Notes under the pieces: model-generated
Told to the model about the DNA's origin: nothing
The model's input: only the letters and a program-made list of their open reading frames with translations
Database searches by the model: none
Origin: Trichobilharzia regenti
Lineage: Eukaryota > Platyhelminthes > Trematoda > Strigeidida > Schistosomatidae
Direction of reading: 5' to 3'
DNA: 64,000 nt
NCBI GenBank assembly: GCA_944472135.2
Contig: OX235270.1
Location: forward strand, 117,133,842 to 117,197,841
Part shown: piece by piece, positions 60,565 through 64,000 of the stretch
How the letters are laid out: each line of letters starts with the position of its first letter
How positions within the stretch are numbered: position 1 is the first letter of the stretch
Made by a program: the position numbers and the translations under genes

Positions 60565-60765
60565 ATATTACGATGATCACCAACTTGAAATTACGGATTT
60601 GGTGATGACTAGCAGCGAAATCCACGGTGTGCATTTCATCCTATTCGCCACTTCTTGACTGGATACTTTCGTCTCTCCAGTGAGTGATGGTTACTCCCCC
60701 GAGACTCGAACCCAACACCTATGGCTTCCGATGCCAAACTACTATTCATTCGTCCGATTTATACT
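60565..60765 (-). repeat. Hammerhead/tRNA-type repeat, degenerate
   Basis: The minus strand has GGGTTCGAGTC (B-box) and, downstream, CACTGGAGAGACGAAAG then TATCCAGTCAAG, recalling the core and TATCCAG flank of the better copies. Stem II is largely lost. Confidence 0.45.
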
Positions 60766-60782
60766 AAGCTACATACACGCAG

Positions 60783-60903
60783 GTTTAAATCTAACCAAAC
60801 TGTTTATTCGGTGTGTAGCCTAGATGGAAATATTTTCCTATGTCAATTCTCTCAGGATACTACACAAGTTTCCAAAGTCAGTTCAAATTCAACAGGAATT
60901 TAA
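60783..60903 (+). CDS. Possible terminal exon, WD-repeat-like (weak)
   Basis: After an AG at 60781-60782 an open frame reads FKSNQTVYSVCSLDGNIFLC, then QFSQDTTQ and a Ser-rich end to the stop at 60901-60903. VYSVCSLDGNIFLCQF has the shape of one WD40 blade. AATAAA occurs at about 61033. The acceptor has a poor pyrimidine tract, and no neighbouring exon was found. Length and composition are compatible with chance. Confidence 0.25.
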
Positions 60904-61619
60904 GATTTTATTTTAATACCGTTCAACTCCTAACTTATCAAAATGAAGCTATTTCTAAACAATTTCATCAATAAGTTAACCAAAATTTAAACAAATAGTT
61001 ATTTTATGCATTTATTTCCCTTTACGAATTTGAATAAAGCAAGAACAGCAATTTTCGGAAAATAACATGGTACCATCACTCATTTCGCCGGCTCCTCTTC
61101 AGCTGCTTATAGCCCAAATAAATTTTTATTAAGTTAATGTACAGAAAACTTCTAACATACTGACAAATTTTACATAATGCCAGACGACAGGGAGATCCTA
61201 ACTTAGTGAACAGTGCTCAGGAAATTACGCTTATATAGTTTTTGTACAGGCAGCTCAAGTTTAAACAAACCCTTTTTATCTGTTTTTATCCAGTTTCACT
61301 TAAACGCACATACACAAAGACCAACTTTTGACCTTTTTCTAATGTAATCCCACTTAACCTTTACTTCATTAACATGATGTTATTTAATCTGGCTGAATAC
61401 AATGCGTTTATGAGCTCTAATCAAAATAATTTGTTCTTCTTCTTAATTTTAACACTGACTTTGAATAAGAAATCGTTTTGGAAGCATGGTTTTTGCATTA
61501 ACCACAGTATCATATAAGTACTTACTCTGAATTGGATTGCAACTGTATTTTGCTTTAAACATTACTAATCGCGAAACAAAGTGGTTGATTTAAGGATTCT
61601 TTGTTACATGGAAAACTTT
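60904..61619. other. Non-coding DNA
   Basis: No recognised gene or element. Confidence 0.5.
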
Positions 61620-61725
61620 ATGCAGTTGATATATACTAACTTGTTATTTATCTAATTTGGATTTATAACTGTAGGGTTCGAAGAGGAAGTCATCGAAAAG
61701 CATCTGTTTTGATTATTATAGTTTT
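61620..61725 (+). repeat. Single arm of a PLE-end repeat
   Basis: GGATTTATAACTGTAGGGTT, then CGAAGAGGAAGTCATCGAAA matches the arm of the foldback element at 26322-26533 and the right end repeat at 3105-3150. No inverted partner is visible nearby. Confidence 0.5.
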
Positions 61726-61974
61726 AGCTATAGATACAAAACTTAACTGTGCACCTTTAGTCGGATTACTCAACACTTGATTTTTTCTTGCTGACTACTG
61801 CTGTAACAACAGAAGGCAAGACACGGAAGCCAAGGTGTATTTTTCATTGATCAAACCGCTGTTTATATTTCTACAGTTTATATTCGTTAACCAATCACTG
61901 AGAGTGTGATTTTGGTTTACACTGAACAACATGAAATAGAATGTTCAAATATATATACATAGTATTCTGTTGCT

Positions 61975-62069
61975 AACGGGGTGGAAAAGTTGGTGGAAAA
62001 CCGAACGCAATGCAGACGCGCAGCTGAAGCCCTGTGCTCCTCTAGGAATTAAAGGATATAATAATAATA
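61975..62069 (+). mobile_element. 95-bp RTE insertion with 11-bp target duplication
   Basis: ATTCTGTTGCT occurs at 61964-61974 and 62070-62080, directly flanking 95 bp. The insert is the extreme 3' end of an RTE copy (AGACGCGCAGCTGAAGCCCT, then CTCCTCTAGGAATTAAAGGA) followed by ATAATAATA. This is target-primed integration with extreme 5' truncation, and the intact duplication suggests it is recent. Confidence 0.85.
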
Positions 62070-62087
62070 ATTCTGTTGCTGATGCAG

Positions 62088-62360
62088 TATCGAACTGTGG
62101 GATTATTTGAGAATCATATTCCTTTGGAACACATTGTCTGTATCACACAACCACACTACTATAATATTTATGAATTTATAGATAAACGCTATAAGAAAGA
62201 ACTCACTGGAATTTACTGTTCATCAGAATATCTAAGAGGGAATATTTTAGTAACATATAACGTTGAAGTCCGGTTTAATTTGATACCTAAGTGGCATTTT
62301 ATTGATTTGTTTACACTAGCAGCAGTTAAAGACAGGTCAGCTACACTAGTTTTATATTAA
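62088..62360 (+). CDS. Possible terminal exon of unknown protein (weak)
   Basis: After a CAG at 62085-62087 the frame YRTVGLFENHIPLEHIVCIT continues for 90 codons with balanced composition (QPHYYNIYEFIDKRYKKEL, ILVTYNVEVRFNLIP) to the stop 62358-62360. The amino-acid mix looks more protein-like than other random frames here. I do not recognise the family and found no partner exon. The RTE insertion just upstream supplied one copy of the duplicated target site next to the putative acceptor. Confidence 0.3.
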   Translation, partial: YRTVGLFENHIPLEHIVCITQPHYYNIYEFIDKRYKKELTGIYCSSEYLRGNILVTYNVEVRFNLIPKWHFIDLFTLAAVKDRSATLVLY

Positions 62361-62461
62361 TTATATTTCTTTTGTAAATAACATTTCGAATATAAATAAT
62401 GGCTACAAAATAACTTGAAAATTCTTACCAAGTCAACTATGACAGACTTAATTTAGATAGA

Positions 62462-62783
62462 AGAGTTCATCGTGAGCTGACATTAGTTAGAGAACCATTG
62501 GAAAACCTGAAAGTACTGGATAGCTATTTCGTCCTAGTTTGGGACTCTTCAGCAATACGAAACCACCGGGTTCGAACCCAGGATCTTCTGGTTACAAGGC
62601 GAGCTCGTAGACCATTGAGCCACTGGGACCCGGTCCAATGGTTCATGAATTCTAACTTCTGCCAATTCACCGCTTAACGAAACAGCTGTGCAGTACTCCC
62701 AAGTTTTCCAATCGTTCTCTAACCAATGTCAGCTTATGATGAAATTCTGTAACCAACCAATCAAATTCCTACGAACTAGTGGT
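62462..62783 (-). repeat. Hammerhead-type foldback repeat, copy I
   Basis: The left arm (GAGCTGACATTAGTTAGAGA, then ACCATTGGAAAACC) and right arm (GGTTTTCC-like CAAGTTTTCCAATCGTTCTC, TAACCAATGTCAGC) are inverted. The minus-strand interior has an A-box-like CAGTGGCTCAATGGTCTAC, a B-box GGGTTCGAACCC and then the hammerhead core. It is the best-preserved tRNA-like head of this family in the window. Confidence 0.75.
62523..62553 (-). ncRNA. Hammerhead ribozyme core motif
   Basis: Minus strand: GCTGAAGAGTCCC, loop AAACTA, GGACGAAATAGC. The CUGANGA box, four-pair stem II (GTCC with GGAC) and GAAA box are all intact. The right arm has only the flank GACAGC/GAAACAGCTG. Stems I and III were not resolved. 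Confidence 0.6.
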
Positions 62784-62804
62784 TGATAACATAATTTGAG
62801 TGAA

Positions 62805-63728
62805 CACTAGTAACTAATGTGATGTATCTAGTCCTTTCTTTGTTGCAGACTGAATTCTGTCAGTCGGGTTGGCAATGTGGCCACCATTCTAGGTAGCTCA
62901 CCATCACAGTGCACATTGCTTTGATGATATTAGGTGGTTGGAGGAGATCGGCAGGAAGCATTGGAGCTTGGTTTAGTGTTATTTGGGACTCGTCAGCAAG
63001 GCGTGTCTGCAACCTTGAAGGGACTCATGTCCCTTCTGAGATTCGAACCCGCGTCACCCAGTGCTGCAATCAAAGACGTTACCTAAAATGGGACCATCAG
63101 TGATAGCTTTGGATAAGAATACTACGGTTGGGAGTGAAGTAAAAACCTGAGTTATGACGAAATTTAAATTAGTGTCCGTCGGACTACTTTACCGGTACTA
63201 TTACAGGTTGTGCAAATTGCCGCAGTTACTAGACTGGCCATTACTTCACTGTAATTATCATGACTTATGATGGGCTAGTTATCTGATGGTTTAGCTTCGC
63301 TGTCCACTGATATCGCGGTTTAATGGCAAGTTATATTTTATGTATGTTTTCTAAGTGAAATTTAGCACTAAATTTTGTTTTACTCACCTAAATATTATCT
63401 GTGACCTTATTCTCTTGAGATGAGTTACGTACTGATATCTGTGCAGAGTAATGGAGTAAAGAAAGCAGTAAGTTCAAAAGTTAAACGTATATTATTGAAT
63501 TTTCACGAAATCATGCTGGTAAATTTTGGTCTATTTATTGAAATGCTCTGACGCCCACCGGTGGTGGTGGAGGCAATCCTGCCGACTGCCTCCAACCACC
63601 TAATATCATCAAAGCAATGTGCACTGTGATGGTGAGCTACCTAGAATGGTGGCCACATTGCCAACCCGACTGATAGAATTCAGTCTGCAACAGAGAAAGG
63701 ACTAGATACATCACACTAGTTACTAGTG
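62805..63728. mobile_element. CACTA-ended inverted-repeat element, non-autonomous
   Basis: The element starts CACTAGTAACTAATGTGATG and ends with the inverse of CACTAGTAACTAGTGTGATG. The inverted arms are about 150-160 bp (62805-62957 and about 63570-63728) with few mismatches. The centre of about 610 bp encodes no transposase. CACTA termini are the signature of the CACTA superfamily, which is known in Schistosoma (SmTRC1). No convincing short target duplication is seen: the flanks are GAA on the left and TCC on the right. Confidence 0.7.
62970..63120 (-). repeat. Sm-alpha-like segment inside the CACTA element
   Basis: Minus strand: GCGGGTTCGAATCTC (B-box) and then GCTGACGAGTCCCAAATAAC. The CUGANGA box and the start of stem II (GAGTCCCAAATA) match the schistosome Sm-alpha hammerhead more closely than the other repeats here. 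The GGAC and GAAA half is missing or replaced. Confidence 0.5.
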
Positions 63729-63734
63729 TCCAAT

Positions 63735-63960
63735 CAAAATAGCATTAAAAGTATTTTGAATAGATTTTCTTAACATGTTAGTGATTATTTCACTAGGAGC
63801 TTCACCCTTGAATTGCAGTCGTATATATAGAGGCTCCTTATTTACACATGGAGAATAGTTATTTTCTGCTTTCTTGGTCATGTGTTTCTGCAAAAAAATA
63901 ACCCTTCTTCTTGCTTTATTCAAACTTTTTAATAGTTATCTTAGAACGAATTGATAATCT
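63735..63960 (-). mobile_element. Penelope-like element fragment
   Basis: The minus-strand frame (63723-63923) reads EPLYIRLQFKGEAPSEIITN, then MLRKSIQNTFNA, matching NPFYIRLQFKGDIPSEIITK at 2640-2750. Homology stops abruptly beside the CACTA element, at the codon for the Ala in NTFNA (about 63741). Confidence 0.75.
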
Positions 63961-63967
63961 CCAAGTG

Positions 63968-64000
63968 TGTATTTGCAGGGATTTCATTGGTTACAGGCTT
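63968..64000 (+). repeat. Hammerhead-type foldback repeat, left end, cut by window
   Basis: GGGATTTCATTGGTTACAGG at the window edge matches the left end of the repeats at 34640 and 49660. The rest lies outside. Confidence 0.55.

Overview
The window is repeat-dense animal DNA from a flatworm, most likely a schistosomatid blood fluke (Schistosoma or a close relative). The basis is the repeat set: RTE-clade LINEs resembling SR2, a CR1/Jockey-type LINE, several Penelope-like element (PLE) lineages, a tRNA-headed SINE, and hammerhead-bearing repeats resembling the schistosome Sm-alpha family. Two host genes with flatworm-style split exons are also present. Species assignment is inference.

Host genes. 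(1) On the + strand, the 3' end of a netrin gene: a probable 39-nt micro-exon (5832-5870), a 75-nt exon (7739-7813) and the terminal exon (12372-12982). The last two join in phase to encode a complete six-cysteine netrin-type NTR (C345C) domain. The laminin-type N-terminus and LE/EGF repeats must lie upstream of the window, on the low-coordinate side. (2) On the - strand, the terminal exon of a diflavin reductase, best matched to methionine synthase reductase (48197 to about 48802-48838). Its other exons lie beyond the window or were not found. Two short candidate terminal exons (60783-60903, 62088-62360) are weak.

Mobile DNA. RTE LINEs: one almost full-length copy (31211-34260, - strand) with a 934-codon ORF broken only near its two ends, one long decayed copy (38640-41567), and about ten 5'-truncated fragments. 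PLE fragments (reverse transcriptase plus GIY-YIG endonuclease) lie at 1981-3180, 14690-15450, 24553-24915, 29350-29602, 41755-42225, 42414-43951, 44030-45110, 47600-48095, 52330-52960, 58440-58930 and 63735-63960. One CR1-like LINE is at 45130-47393. Five tRNA-derived SINE copies and about nine hammerhead-containing repeats are scattered through the window, and a CACTA-ended inverted-repeat element is at 62805-63728.

Layout. 1-13 kb: netrin 3' region with a PLE upstream and a SINE plus RTE fragment in its intron. 14-30 kb: decayed PLE, RTE and SINE DNA, including a perfect 211-bp palindrome at 25263-25473. 31-45 kb: the LINE and PLE cluster. 45-48 kb: CR1 LINE, SINE, PLE tail and reductase exon. 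49-64 kb: sparse relics, ending in the CACTA-like element.

The most interesting pattern is that several unrelated PLE copies are 5'-truncated and capped by an inverted copy of their own 3' end. In the extreme case only the two inverted ends remain, as a perfect palindrome flanked by a 16-bp target duplication.
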